A stretch of 64,000 nt of DNA, from the NCBI GenBank assembly GCA_964575605.1, contig CAZNRN010000008.1, positions 71,988-135,987 on the forward strand. Direction: 5' to 3'. Position numbers and translations under genes: made by a program. This document shows positions 35,937 through 44,514 of the stretch, piece after piece (the stretch's first letter is position 1; the number at the start of each line of letters is the position of its first letter). Origin of the DNA: JAPWJZ01 sp964575605 (GTDB taxonomy: Bacteria > Pseudomonadota > Alphaproteobacteria > Micavibrionales > UBA2020). The notes under the pieces are model-generated. The model had not been told where the DNA came from. It saw only the letters and a program-made list of their open reading frames with translations, and searched no databases.

Positions 35937-36490
35937 AAAATCCCGAGGAAACGTTTTCTTTTCGCAGGCGGCTGTGGCTGCGGCGCTTCTACGGGCGCGG
36001 GCGCTGCTGCGGGTTGCGGTTGGGGTTTCGCGGGGAGCAGGAAATCCATTATCTCGGTACGCTTGGCGCTGCGGGCATAGCCATAGGCGGACATGCCGGT
36101 GGCGTTTTTGTAGAAGGGGTCGGCGCCTTTTTCGACCAGCAACTTAGCAACATCCATATGGCCGTGGCCGGCCGCGCCCATCAGGGGCGTGGAATTGATG
36201 CGGTTTTTGACCTCGAGCGGGATGCCTTTTTCCAGCAGGAATTCGACGGCGGCCTTGTGGCCGTACTGCGCCGCGAAAAACAGCGCGGTATTGCCGCAGT
36301 CGTCGGTGGCCAGCAGCCTTGCGCCTTTTTCCAGCTGCGCCTTCAGCGCGGACACATCGCCCCGGCGCGCGGCGTCGAGGTAAGGTTTTTCGAGCACGCC
36401 CAGCGCCCTGTCCATCGCGGCATCCGCCTTATTGAAGGCGGCGCGCAAGGCGGCCATTTCTTCTTTCACAGCCTTGAATTCATCATCCAT
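35933..36490 (-). CDS. Ankyrin repeat protein
   Basis: There are about four ankyrin repeats between residues 40 and 150 (LDAARRGDVSALKAQLEKGA, NTALFFAAQYGHKAAVEFLLEKG, STPLMGAAGHGHMDVAKLLVEKGA). They follow an N-terminal coiled-coil-like helix and precede a Pro/Gln-rich tail ending in KRKRFLGIF. There is no signal peptide. It is the last of three consecutive ankyrin genes read leftward. It lacks the C-terminal module shared by the other two. Confidence 0.82.
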   Translation of the reverse strand: MDDEFKAVKEEMAALRAAFNKADAAMDRALGVLEKPYLDAARRGDVSALKAQLEKGARLLATDDCGNTALFFAAQYGHKAAVEFLLEKGIPLEVKNRINSTPLMGAAGHGHMDVAKLLVEKGADPFYKNATGMSAYGYARSAKRTEIMDFLLPAKPQPQPAAAPAPVEAPQPQPPAKRKRFLGIF

Positions 36491-36492
36491 GG

Positions 36493-37143
36493 TCAGCGTC
36501 CTTTCACGGGTGCGGCGAGTTTCAGCTTGCCCAGGCCACAGTCGAAGACCTCTTCCTCGCTGCGCTTGCCGCCGCGGCGGCGGTGTTCGTCGAAGGCCTT
36601 TTGCAGCGCGCCGCGGTCGGGCAGCTGGCTGAAGGCTTCGCGCTGCAGCGCCTCGACCTCGCCGGCTTCGGATTTACGCACGAAGGTCACGCGCTCGAGG
36701 CGTTTGAAGTCGTAAATTTCCTGCATGAAACGGTCGTCGACCTGCCAGACGTTGCTGACCTCATCGGGCAGGCGTTTCAGCGCGCGGATGCAGTTGGCAT
36801 GCGACTGGTCGCGCGCATAGGCCATCGCGGTCTTGTTGTCGTTGTTCACCCGCTTGGTATCCGCGCCGCGTTCCATCAGCAGCGCTACAACCTGCGCATT
36901 ACCGCGAAAGGCGGCGCACATCAGCGGGGTCGATTTCTTGGTATTGACGATATTGGGGTCGGCGCCGTTGTCGAGCAGCCATTCGACGATCAATGCATGG
37001 CCCTTGTTGGCCGCGCGCACCAGCGGCGGGTCGCCGGCACCGGTGGCGTTCACATTCGCGCCGCGCCGGACGGCGTCGATGGCGCGCTGGCCTTCACCGT
37101 TCTCGCAGGCGTCACAAAGCTCTTTATCTTCCGCCATGCCCAT
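36493..37143 (-). CDS. Ankyrin repeat protein with conserved C-terminal module
   Basis: Ankyrin repeats fill residues 8-120 (DNGADPNIVNTKKSTPLMCAAFRG and similar). A non-ankyrin module of about 75 residues follows, with EIYDFKRLERVTFVRKS, VEALQREAF, DRGALQKAFDEHRRRGGKRSEEEVF. The same module, with EIYDFKLLERISMVRAS, ends the neighbouring protein. The start lies 3 bp from the adjacent gene's stop. The binding partner is unknown; no secretion signal was seen. Confidence 0.8.
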   Translation of the reverse strand: MGMAEDKELCDACENGEGQRAIDAVRRGANVNATGAGDPPLVRAANKGHALIVEWLLDNGADPNIVNTKKSTPLMCAAFRGNAQVVALLMERGADTKRVNNDNKTAMAYARDQSHANCIRALKRLPDEVSNVWQVDDRFMQEIYDFKRLERVTFVRKSEAGEVEALQREAFSQLPDRGALQKAFDEHRRRGGKRSEEEVFDCGLGKLKLAAPVKGR

Positions 37144-37146
37144 GCG

Positions 37147-37839
37147 TTACAGCCTTTTGCGCGGGCCGTCGCCCTCGCGCGGCTTGAATTTCACCAGCAC
37201 TTCGGGGAACACTTCCGCCTCCGCGCGCCTGCCGCCTTTTTTGACGTAGTCGTTGAAGGCATGCCGCAGCGCCGTGCGGTCGCGGATATCGTCGAAATCC
37301 TGCCGCGTCACGGCCTCGACCGGGCCGGTCGGCGATGCGCGCACCATCGAAATGCGCTCCAGCAGCTTGAAGTCGTAAATTTCTTCCAGCGTCTTGTCGC
37401 GCAGGGGGCGGGTACGCACGATTTCTTCGGGGCCTTCGGGATGCGGCGGGACTTTTTCGGCGACCAGCAAAGCCACTATCTTGTAATGGCCATGCACCAG
37501 CGCAAATTCCATCGCGTTCGCGCCGCCCTTGTGGCGCAGCTCGCGGTCGGCGCCGGCCTCGAACAGCAGGCGCGCACATTCGAGATGCCCCTGCTCGGCC
37601 GCGCCCATCAGGGGCGTCGCGAGGCGTTCGTTCAAGCCGTCGACCGGCGCGCCCTGCGCCAGCAAAAATTTCACGCAAGCCGCATGGCCGTTGTACGCGG
37701 CGTAAAACAGCGGCCCGTTGTTTTTCTGTTCGATATGCGCGCCCGCGTCGACAAGGCGTTTGACCTCCGCCAGGTCGCCGCGCTTGCAGGCCTCGGTCAG
37801 GTCATGGTCGCGCTGTTTTTGCGGATTGCCGCCGAACAT
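37147..37839 (-). CDS. Ankyrin repeat protein, paralogue sharing the C-terminal module
   Basis: It begins MFGGNPQKQRDHDLTEACKR and carries four to five ankyrin repeats (VDAGAHIEQKNNGPLFYAAYNGH, LATPLMGAAEQGHLECARLL) up to about residue 140. It ends with the same module as its neighbour: EIYDFKLLERISMV, VEAVTRQDFDDI, ALRHAFNDYVKKGGRR. It is the first gene of the three-gene ankyrin unit, with GGGAAAAAAC before the ATG. Confidence 0.8.
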   Translation of the reverse strand: MFGGNPQKQRDHDLTEACKRGDLAEVKRLVDAGAHIEQKNNGPLFYAAYNGHAACVKFLLAQGAPVDGLNERLATPLMGAAEQGHLECARLLFEAGADRELRHKGGANAMEFALVHGHYKIVALLVAEKVPPHPEGPEEIVRTRPLRDKTLEEIYDFKLLERISMVRASPTGPVEAVTRQDFDDIRDRTALRHAFNDYVKKGGRRAEAEVFPEVLVKFKPREGDGPRKRL

Positions 37840-38004
37840 GTTTTTTCCCTAAAGATGAATTCCCATAGCGGTAGCACGCGGTATTTTTGGACGCAATATC
37901 GCATGATATTTTACATAACTTGATAATGAGAGGGACGACCCCTTCGGGGGGCGGTTTCTCAGAGGTTCAAGCCGCCCAAGGCACCCGTTTCCTGCCCGAA
38001 TCCC

Positions 38005-38033
38005 TTGACGGTGATTATGAAATATACGATAAA
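38005..38033 (+). promoter_or_regulatory. Candidate promoter for the secreted coiled-coil protein gene
   Basis: TTGACG (38005-38010), 17 bp and GATAAA (38028-38033), with a leader of about 35 nt before the ATG at 38073. The spacer 37840-38004 is otherwise non-coding and holds a small hairpin of the ACCCCTTCGGGG type near 37938. Confidence 0.4.
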
Positions 38034-38072
38034 GATGCCAACTATAATTGAATCATTTCAAGAAGGCTGCCC

Positions 38073-39050
38073 ATGCCAGGGATCATCAAAAACCGGGTAC
38101 TCGTTTTCATTACTGTTGCCATCCTCGCGGCCGGCCTCGCCGCCCCCGCCGCTGCCGGCGTCTTCGACGGCATCACGAACATCTTCTCTCCCAAGACCAA
38201 GGCCGCGGCGAAAAAAGCCGCCGAAAGCCCCGAAGCCCAGAACGCCAGCACCGGCTGCCTCGAAGGCATGCTGAACGCAGTTGCCTCGGGCATCGACAAG
38301 AAGCAGGGCTGCGCGCAGGGCATCCAGCGCAAGTTCCAGGAACAGGAACAGAAGGACCAGCAGAAGGAACAGGAACTGCTGCAGCAGAAAACCGCCGAAA
38401 GCTATAACCGCCGCATCGACCGCGTCAACGAGCGCATCATCGAGCGCCAGCCGCGCATCGAGCGCATCGTCGCCGAGAAAAAAGGCGACGCCCCCGTGCG
38501 CGACGAGGAAGACATCGTCAAGGACATGGACAAGAAATGCCGCAACGACGCCAATTGCCGCGAAGCCGTGATCGAGGCCGAGATGGAGCAGGCGTCGCCC
38601 GGCGTATTCAAAAGCGTCTGGTACTGGATGTTCCCGGGTTCCGCCCCCAAGGCGAAGAAAGAACTGAAAGGCATCGAGCGCGACATCGCCTTCCTCGAAA
38701 AATCGATGGAGCAGATAAAGGACACGATCGACGAGGCCGAAGAACAGTTCGAAAACGCCACCACCACAAAACAGAAGAGCGAATACGCGCGCGACAAGGG
38801 CCAGCTGGTGTCGCAATACAGCCAGGCCATGCAGGCGCTGAAAACGCTGAAAGAGCAGCAGGACACGCTGGACAGCGGTTATTTCGCCTATGTCGCCATG
38901 TTCTTTGCGGCCATCGGCGGTACGGTGATGAAGAAATTCAGCGACCATACCGTGAACCTCTCCCTCGATAGCGCCAAGGGCATTATTTCCCGCGTGCGCG
39001 GCCGCAAGAAAAAGGGCACCAAAAAAGGCCCCGAGCATTCGATGTACTAA
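38073..39050 (+). CDS. Exported coiled-coil protein with C-terminal membrane segment, function unknown
   Basis: A signal peptide (residues 1-28, ending PAAAG) precedes a short Cys-containing region. Long charged helices follow, rich in Glu, Gln and Arg (KFQEQEQKDQQKEQELLQQK, QPRIERIVAEKKG). There are four or five Cys in the first half, including KKCRNDANCREA. A hydrophobic segment GYFAYVAMFFAAIGGTVM (about 275-292) could be a membrane anchor, followed by a basic tail. I do not recognise a family. A periplasmic or inner-membrane structural role is conceivable but not shown. Confidence 0.6.
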   Translation: MPGIIKNRVLVFITVAILAAGLAAPAAAGVFDGITNIFSPKTKAAAKKAAESPEAQNASTGCLEGMLNAVASGIDKKQGCAQGIQRKFQEQEQKDQQKEQELLQQKTAESYNRRIDRVNERIIERQPRIERIVAEKKGDAPVRDEEDIVKDMDKKCRNDANCREAVIEAEMEQASPGVFKSVWYWMFPGSAPKAKKELKGIERDIAFLEKSMEQIKDTIDEAEEQFENATTTKQKSEYARDKGQLVSQYSQAMQALKTLKEQQDTLDSGYFAYVAMFFAAIGGTVMKKFSDHTVNLSLDSAKGIISRVRGRKKKGTKKGPEHSMY

Positions 39051-39072
39051 CCCTTTACCGACAGGTCTTCCT

Positions 39073-39906
39073 ATGAAAAAACTCGCCCTTCTCCTTGCCG
39101 CCCTCGTCTTCCTCGCCGCGCCCGCGCGTGCCGAACTGGTCGCGAAAGAAATCAAGTACAAGGACGGCGAAACCGAACTGGCCGGTTACTACGTCTACGA
39201 CAGCGCCTTCACCGTGCCCCTTCCCGGCGTCATCGTCATCCACGAATGGTGGGGCCATAACGATTACGCGCGCCGCCGCGCCGACCAGCTGGCGGGCCTC
39301 GGCTATGCCGCCTTCGCCGTCGATATGTACGGCACCAACAAAATGGCAAGCAACCCGCAGGAAGCAACCGCGCTGTCGAAGCCTTTTTATGACGACCGCA
39401 AGATGATGGTCGCGCGTGCCGAAGCAGGCCTGAATACGCTCCTCGCCCAGCCGCACGTCGACAAAACCCGCACCGGCGCTGTCGGTTACTGCTTTGGCGG
39501 CACCGTCGCGCTTGAAATGGCGCGCAAAGGGCTCGACCTGAAAGGGGTCGCGGTCTTTCACGCCGGGCTTTCCACGCCCGAGCGCGCCGAGCCCGCGCGC
39601 GTCAAGGCGCAGGTGCTGGCCCTGAACGGCGGCGCCGATAAAATGGTGAGCGAGGAAGAGCGCAATAATTTCGTATCGGAAATGACCGCCGCGGGCGTGA
39701 CCTATAAAAACGTCGTCTACCCCGACGCGCTGCACGCCTTCACCAACCCCAAGGCGACCGAAATCGGCGAGCGTTTCAACATCCCCGTCGCCTACAACGC
39801 CGATGCGGACAAGAAATCATGGGCGGAGATGGAGGCCTTCTTCGCGCGCCTCTTCAAGCCGAAAACCGAAACGCCTGAAACGCCCGAAGCCCCGGCCGCG
39901 CAATAA
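39073..39906 (+). CDS. Secreted dienelactone hydrolase family protein
   Basis: A signal peptide ends at PARA. The alpha/beta hydrolase core has HEWWGHNDYARRRAD (oxyanion region), the nucleophile Cys in GYCFGG rather than Ser, an acid Asp in LNGGADKMV and the catalytic His in DALHAFTN. The Cys nucleophile is the family hallmark. It has 277 residues and a Pro-rich tail. It is 22 bp after the coiled-coil gene and overlaps the next gene by one base, so it heads a possible operon with the KPLxLK family. The substrate is unknown. Confidence 0.85.
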   Translation: MKKLALLLAALVFLAAPARAELVAKEIKYKDGETELAGYYVYDSAFTVPLPGVIVIHEWWGHNDYARRRADQLAGLGYAAFAVDMYGTNKMASNPQEATALSKPFYDDRKMMVARAEAGLNTLLAQPHVDKTRTGAVGYCFGGTVALEMARKGLDLKGVAVFHAGLSTPERAEPARVKAQVLALNGGADKMVSEEERNNFVSEMTAAGVTYKNVVYPDALHAFTNPKATEIGERFNIPVAYNADADKKSWAEMEAFFARLFKPKTETPETPEAPAAQ

Positions 39907-40418
39907 TGACAAACGACTCCGCCAAAACCGCCGAACGTTTCGCAGCCCTCGCCCGCGATATGGGGCGCCTGACCGAGCGCATGGGCAGGGATACGCTGAG
40001 CGACAAGGAGCTGTACCAGCTGACCATCGGCGGCATGGCGGTCATGGGCATGCCGCTGAAACGCATGGCCAAGGCCTACGAGATTTCGCGCGAGCGCAAG
40101 GAATCCACGCGGCTGAAAGACCGTTTCCTGCGCGTCGTGAACCCGTTCTATACCTTCATCAAGCCCGGCAGCGCAGAGGCCCTGCGCCGCGCACAGCAGG
40201 AAGCGCTCGACACCTATGACGAAGCCATGTCCGGCTTCGCCGCGCTTGAAAAACAATACACCGACGCAGCCGAACGCAAGGCGGCCGAGGAAAAACTGGC
40301 CAAACACCTGCTGGAAGAACGCCGCAAGATCGAACAGCTGGGCGAAGCGGGCCTGCCGCTGGCCGCCGACATCGCGGTCAAAAAACCGCTGAAATTCAAG
40401 CAGAAGCCGGGCGTTTGA
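39906..40418 (+). CDS. KPLxLK-family protein 1, function unknown
   Basis: This is a helical, soluble protein of 170 residues with no signal peptide. The core RLKDRFLRVVNPFYTFIKPGS is followed by RRAQQEALDTYD and a Lys/Glu-rich helix. The C-terminus is IAVKKPLKFKQKPG. Three adjacent proteins share the LxDRF core and a C-terminal (hydrophobic)xVxKPLxLK motif. ATG overlaps the hydrolase stop by 1 bp. I do not know the family. Confidence 0.6.
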   Translation: MTNDSAKTAERFAALARDMGRLTERMGRDTLSDKELYQLTIGGMAVMGMPLKRMAKAYEISRERKESTRLKDRFLRVVNPFYTFIKPGSAEALRRAQQEALDTYDEAMSGFAALEKQYTDAAERKAAEEKLAKHLLEERRKIEQLGEAGLPLAADIAVKKPLKFKQKPGV

Positions 40419-40473
40419 AGCCAAATAATACAAAGATATTACAATACCTTAGCCTCAACATTTCCCATAAATA

Positions 40474-40502
40474 TTGACCGCCCCTCCCCGCAGGCGTATA
40501 CT
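40474..40502 (+). promoter_or_regulatory. Sigma-70 promoter of KPLxLK genes 2-4
   Basis: TTGACC (40474-40479), 17-bp spacer, TATACT (40497-40502). The leader is about 55 nt, with AAGGAG (40551-40556) 8 nt before the ATG at 40565. Confidence 0.65.
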
Positions 40503-40564
40503 GCCTCGTTGGCAAAAACGCCCGCTGGATGACCGTCATTTACACGACCAAAGGAGCCGGAAGC

Positions 40565-41086
40565 ATGAGCCGCTTCCCCGATGATACAAACCAGAGATAC
40601 GAAGCCATGCAGGACGAAGCTGTCGCCCTGACGCACAAGGCTGTCGCCGGCCAAACGCTTACCGACCGCGAACAGATATTTATCGGCCTTGCCAGCGCAG
40701 CAGCCATCCTGGCCCAGGCGCTCATTTTTGTTAAGGGCACCGAGGAAGCGGAGCGCATCGAAAAATCGACAGCGCTGAAAGACCGCTTCAAGCGGTGGAA
40801 AGCGGGCGGCTTCATCTTTCCGCAGACCAGCGACCCCATGGTGATCCGCGCGGCGCGCAAAGAAGCGATGGAAAGTTTTGACAAGGGCATGGCTGCCTAT
40901 GACGCGCGCGCAGCCCTGCTGGCGGAACAGGAAAAACTCGCGGCCGACCACAAGGCGCTGACCGCAGCGCAGGCACAGCGCCTGGCCGAGCTGGAAAAAG
41001 AATGCCATGCGATCAACGACAAAGTGGCGGCAGGCACGGCGCGCGACATCAGCGTCGCCAAGCCGCTGAAGCTGAAAACGCCATGA
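40565..41086 (+). CDS. KPLxLK-family protein 2, function unknown
   Basis: It has 173 residues, is helical and has no signal peptide. TALKDRFKRWKAGGFIFP aligns with the first family member, then AARKEAMESFDKGMAAYD, a long charged helix and the C-terminus ISVAKPLKLKTP. Start chosen at 40565 because AAGGAG lies 8 nt upstream; an ATG at 40529 lacks one. A hydrophobic stretch (IFIGLASAAAILAQALIFV, about 38-56) could be buried or membrane-associated. Confidence 0.58.
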   Translation: MSRFPDDTNQRYEAMQDEAVALTHKAVAGQTLTDREQIFIGLASAAAILAQALIFVKGTEEAERIEKSTALKDRFKRWKAGGFIFPQTSDPMVIRAARKEAMESFDKGMAAYDARAALLAEQEKLAADHKALTAAQAQRLAELEKECHAINDKVAAGTARDISVAKPLKLKTP

Positions 41087-41592
41087 GCAACCCCGGGCAG
41101 CTGGCACATCTGATAGAGCCGGGTGCGGGCATTTTACAGCCCGAACGCAGCATCGAGGCGCAGTTCCGCGATATCCTCTACAACCGCGACAAGCTGAAAC
41201 AGCGTTATGACGAGCAAGGTATTGAAGCCCTGAGCGGCGAGGAGCGCGTGCAGCTGGCCGCCGCCAATATCATCGAGGCGCAGTTGCCCGGGCGCCGCAA
41301 GAAATTCGCAGTCGATATCCTGCAGCGCCGCGCCAATTCGCCGAAACTGGTCGACCGTTTCCTCTGCGCCGTCTTTCCGCCCTATCTGGGCGTTAAACCC
41401 GACAGCTTTGCCGCAGGCCGCGCCGCCAAAAAAGAACTGCTCGCCGAATACCGGAGCGTCGTGACGCGCTGGGCCGAGGGCGATATGCGCGAAAAGCTGG
41501 AAAAACTGTTTATCGAGGAAATCGCGCGCGCCAATATCCTTGAAAAGCCCATGACGGTGCGCAAGCCCCTGACCCTGAAAGCGCCCTCATGA
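41083..41592 (+). CDS. KPLxLK-family protein 3, function unknown
   Basis: It has 169 residues. SPKLVDRFLCAVFPPYLGVKPDSFAAGRAA is the clearest version of the family core, followed by KKELLAEYRSVVTRW and the C-terminus MTVRKPLTLKAPS. The start at 41083 is set by the ATGA overlap with the previous stop. The frame runs open upstream but is not protein-like there. Confidence 0.57.
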   Translation: MSNPGQLAHLIEPGAGILQPERSIEAQFRDILYNRDKLKQRYDEQGIEALSGEERVQLAAANIIEAQLPGRRKKFAVDILQRRANSPKLVDRFLCAVFPPYLGVKPDSFAAGRAAKKELLAEYRSVVTRWAEGDMREKLEKLFIEEIARANILEKPMTVRKPLTLKAPS

Positions 41593-42143
41593 AACCCCAC
41601 CCGCCCGGCCCCTTCAGCGCGATCAAGGATTTCAGGAAGATGCTGAAAGACGGCCGCGCCGATTACGATAACATCGTCGCCGCCCGCAACGCCCTTGCGG
41701 CCAAGGCGGAAGCCGCGGGCGGCATCGAGGCCCTGGAGGTGCGCGACCGCATCCACCTGAAATTCGCGCTCAAGCTTGAAGAACTGCTGCCCGGCCGCAT
41801 CGCGCTTTATAGGGACAAACACGTGAAGATGTCATTCGGTATCGTGCCGCCGGTCGTCTGGGCGCTCACGCACATTAAGCCGCTGCGCAATTTTTACGAC
41901 AAGCGCATGCAGGGCGTTTACGAATCCTGCGCCAAGACCGACCTGTCGATGAGCTTCAGGCGCTCCTTCGAGCGCAGCGTTGCCGACACGGAAAAACGCC
42001 AGCAGGCGGATGGCGAGCGCGCAAAGGCGCGCGCCGCCCGCGACGAGGAAGAGCGCCTGCAGCGGGAACTTGAAAATGCGGCTGTCCTCGACGCTCCCCT
42101 TAAAATCGGCAGGCCGGTGACGTTGAAAATCCCGGCCGCCTGA
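41589..42143 (+). CDS. KPLxLK-family protein 4, function unknown
   Basis: It has 184 residues. HPPGPFSAIKDFRKMLKDG opens the protein. A central VVWALTHIKPLRNFYDKRM occupies the place of the family core but is more diverged. A charged helix (EKRQQADGERAKARAARDEEERL) leads to the C-terminus LKIGRPVTLKIPAA, where KPL has become RPV. ATGA overlap with gene 3. It ends 12 bp from the convergent chemoreceptor gene. Confidence 0.55.
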   Translation: MKPHPPGPFSAIKDFRKMLKDGRADYDNIVAARNALAAKAEAAGGIEALEVRDRIHLKFALKLEELLPGRIALYRDKHVKMSFGIVPPVVWALTHIKPLRNFYDKRMQGVYESCAKTDLSMSFRRSFERSVADTEKRQQADGERAKARAARDEEERLQRELENAAVLDAPLKIGRPVTLKIPAA

Positions 42144-42155
42144 TCCTGGTGCGCG

Positions 42156-43802
42156 CTAGCCTGATTTGATATCCCTTAAAAAGCCGCTTACCTGCCCGCG
42201 CAGGCTCTCCGACTGCCGCGAGAGGTCCGACGCTGCCGCAATCATCTGCGACACGGCGGCAGAGGCCCCCGTCGACGATTGTTTCACGTCGTTGGCGTTG
42301 GACGCGATCCCCCGCGCTATTTCCGCCGTCTGCTGCACGTTGCGCGCAATTTCCTGCGTCGCCATGCCCTGTTCCTCGACCGCAGCTGCGATGGAGGCTG
42401 AGATGCGGTTCATTTCGGTGATGGTATTTCCTATCTGGGTAATGACGCCCGCGGTATTGCCCGCGGCCTGCTGGATAAGGCCGATCTGCTCTTCAATCTG
42501 GCGCGTGGCGGCCGTGGTTTGCCCGGCGAGGTTTTTAACCTCCGACGCCACAACAGCGAAACCCTTGCCGCTTTCGCCCGCGCGCGCGGCCTCGATGGTG
42601 GCGTTGAGCGACAGTAAATTAATCTGCGCCGCGATTTCGTTGATGACGCCCACCACGCTGCCGATTTTCTCGGCGGCGTCGGTAAGGGCCAGTGCGGTTT
42701 CATTGGCGCGCTTCGCCTCGGTCACCGCGGCGGTCATGATGCTAGAGCCATGCGTGACCTGCTGGCTGATCTCGCGGATGGAGGCCGAAAGCTCGGCTGC
42801 GGCAGCCGCGACCGTCTGCACATTTTGCGACGCACCGGAAATGCCTGTCACCAGCTTTCCCAGCAGTTCCGACGAATCCTGCGCGCGTTTCATCACGTCG
42901 CGCGATGTCGCATCCATTTCGGTGGCGGCGCTGGCGACTGTGTCGGCGACGCTTTTGACATTCGCCTCGAAACTGTCGGCCAGGCCGAACATGGCGCGGC
43001 GGCGGTCTTCCTCGCTTTTTTTCTTTTGCGCGGCGGCTTCCTGCTCGAGATGGTTTTTATCGGCGGCGTTCTGGCGGAAGACGGCGAGCGCCCTTGCCAT
43101 CGCCCCGATTTCATCGGCACGGTCGAGGTAGGGAACCTGCGTTTCCAGTTTTCCGTCTGAAATGGCGCTCATGGCCGCGATGATGTTCTGCTGCGGGCGA
43201 AAAACCTGCAGCGCGGCGAAAACGGGGATGCAGAGGGCAATCAGCACGGTAACAAGCGCGCTGAGCAGGCTGCGCTGCTCGATCTCGTCGGTCACCGCTT
43301 TTTCGGCTTCGTTGATGGAATGGATATGCAGCTCGATTTCCTCCGACACCCCCTCGAACTTGCCCTCGAGCGCCTCGAAAGACGCATCGAAATCGGCATG
43401 GCTGCCGCTGTCCGCCGCGGCGAGCGCTTTCTGGCGATAGTCCACCACATTGCCCTTCAGCCCCTCGAAGGTGCGGCGCAGCGCCTCGTTGTCGGAAAGC
43501 GAGATGCTCTCCGCGATATCCTTCGCCAGTTCGTAGCCGTAATTATCGACGGCCGCGCGGGCCTCCGCATGGCGCTTCGCATCGTGTAGAGCGGCTGCGT
43601 GCAACGCCTGGTAAACGCTGCCCCTGACCGCGTCATGCATCATGTCGGCGTGCATGTGGTTGCGCATCAGCTGCGCCGCGCGCTCGGCGCCTTCGGATGA
43701 CGCGGTGATCTTGGCGTAGGACATATGCCCCACCACCGCCGACAATATGATGACCGCGATTGCAACCGCGCTTAGCGTGATGAATTTGGCTTTTAACGTC
43801 AT
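42156..43802 (-). CDS. Methyl-accepting chemotaxis protein
   Basis: TM1 (ITLSAVAIAVIILSAVVG) is near the N-terminus. A four-helix-bundle periplasmic sensor follows (about 30-185), then TM2 (LLSALVTVLIALCIPVFAAL), a HAMP domain and a signalling hairpin. The tip reads EIAAQINLLSLNATIEAARAGE SGKGFAVVA (split here to keep runs short). It transmits ligand state to CheW/CheA. About 548 residues. I chose the ATG at 43802 because GGGGGA lies 4 nt upstream; ATG 43814 and TTG 43820 are alternatives. No ligand can be inferred. Confidence 0.93.
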   Translation of the reverse strand: MTLKAKFITLSAVAIAVIILSAVVGHMSYAKITASSEGAERAAQLMRNHMHADMMHDAVRGSVYQALHAAALHDAKRHAEARAAVDNYGYELAKDIAESISLSDNEALRRTFEGLKGNVVDYRQKALAAADSGSHADFDASFEALEGKFEGVSEEIELHIHSINEAEKAVTDEIEQRSLLSALVTVLIALCIPVFAALQVFRPQQNIIAAMSAISDGKLETQVPYLDRADEIGAMARALAVFRQNAADKNHLEQEAAAQKKKSEEDRRRAMFGLADSFEANVKSVADTVASAATEMDATSRDVMKRAQDSSELLGKLVTGISGASQNVQTVAAAAAELSASIREISQQVTHGSSIMTAAVTEAKRANETALALTDAAEKIGSVVGVINEIAAQINLLSLNATIEAARAGESGKGFAVVASEVKNLAGQTTAATRQIEEQIGLIQQAAGNTAGVITQIGNTITEMNRISASIAAAVEEQGMATQEIARNVQQTAEIARGIASNANDVKQSSTGASAAVSQMIAAASDLSRQSESLRGQVSGFLRDIKSG

Positions 43803-43890
43803 GGTTTCCCCCATACTCAACCTAGACGCGAGTATAGAGGCGAAACGTTAACAACTACAGGTTGATACACCCGTATGTAGATTTATGAAA

Positions 43891-44310
43891 TTATTTCTGC
43901 TTGAGCAGGTCGCGGATTTCTTCCAGCAGCACTTCGTTGCGCGGCGGGGTAACGGTGGGCGCGGCCTCTTCCTTTTTCTTCAGCTTGTTGAGCGGCTTCA
44001 CCACGAAGAAGAAGATGGCGAAGGCGACCAGCGCGAACTGGAAGAGCGTGTTGCCGAACTGGCCGACATTCAGCGTCGTGACGCCGGCTGCCTTGGCTTC
44101 GGCGATCGTGTTGTAGGTCTTGTCGCTGATCGACAGCGGGATAAAGAAGCTGGAGAAATCCACCTTGCCGATCACAAGCGCGATCGGCGGCATGATAATG
44201 TCGTCGACGAGCGAGGTCACGATCTTGCTGAAGGACGCGCCGATGATAACGCCGACCGCGAGGTCGACAACGTTGCCGCGCATGATGAACTGCTTGAATT
44301 CGCTGAGCAT
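43891..44310 (-). CDS. mscL: Large-conductance mechanosensitive channel MscL
   Basis: MscL opens on membrane tension to release osmolytes. The N-terminal FKQFIMRGNVVDLAVGVIIG is the family signature, followed by TM1, a periplasmic loop, TM2 (FGNTLFQFALVAFAIFFFVV) and the cytoplasmic helix bundle ending EIRDLLKQ. The length of 139 residues is normal. AGGAGA precedes the ATG. It is monocistronic and downstream of no obvious partner. Confidence 0.96.
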   Translation of the reverse strand: MLSEFKQFIMRGNVVDLAVGVIIGASFSKIVTSLVDDIIMPPIALVIGKVDFSSFFIPLSISDKTYNTIAEAKAAGVTTLNVGQFGNTLFQFALVAFAIFFFVVKPLNKLKKKEEAAPTVTPPRNEVLLEEIRDLLKQK

Positions 44311-44444
44311 AAGAATCTCCTGTTGATGCCCTCTTGTGCCAAATCATGGACAGCTGTTCAAGACCCCGTTTTAGCATTATGTAATCCACCTCAAGTTATT
44401 GCAAAAACAGGCAAAAACCCCCGTTTTCATTTTCCGAAAATGAT

Positions 44445-44473
44445 TTGCATAAGGGGTGCCCAGTTGCTATAGT
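44445..44473 (+). promoter_or_regulatory. Sigma-70 promoter of the 1161-residue unknown gene
   Basis: TTGCAT (44445-44450), a 17-bp spacer and TATAGT (44468-44473). The leader is about 35 nt, and AAGGA (44502-44506) is 8 nt from the ATG at 44515. Confidence 0.6.
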
Positions 44474-44514
44474 CGCGACGTTCAAACACAACTTATTCCT
44501 TAAGGATGAATGCG

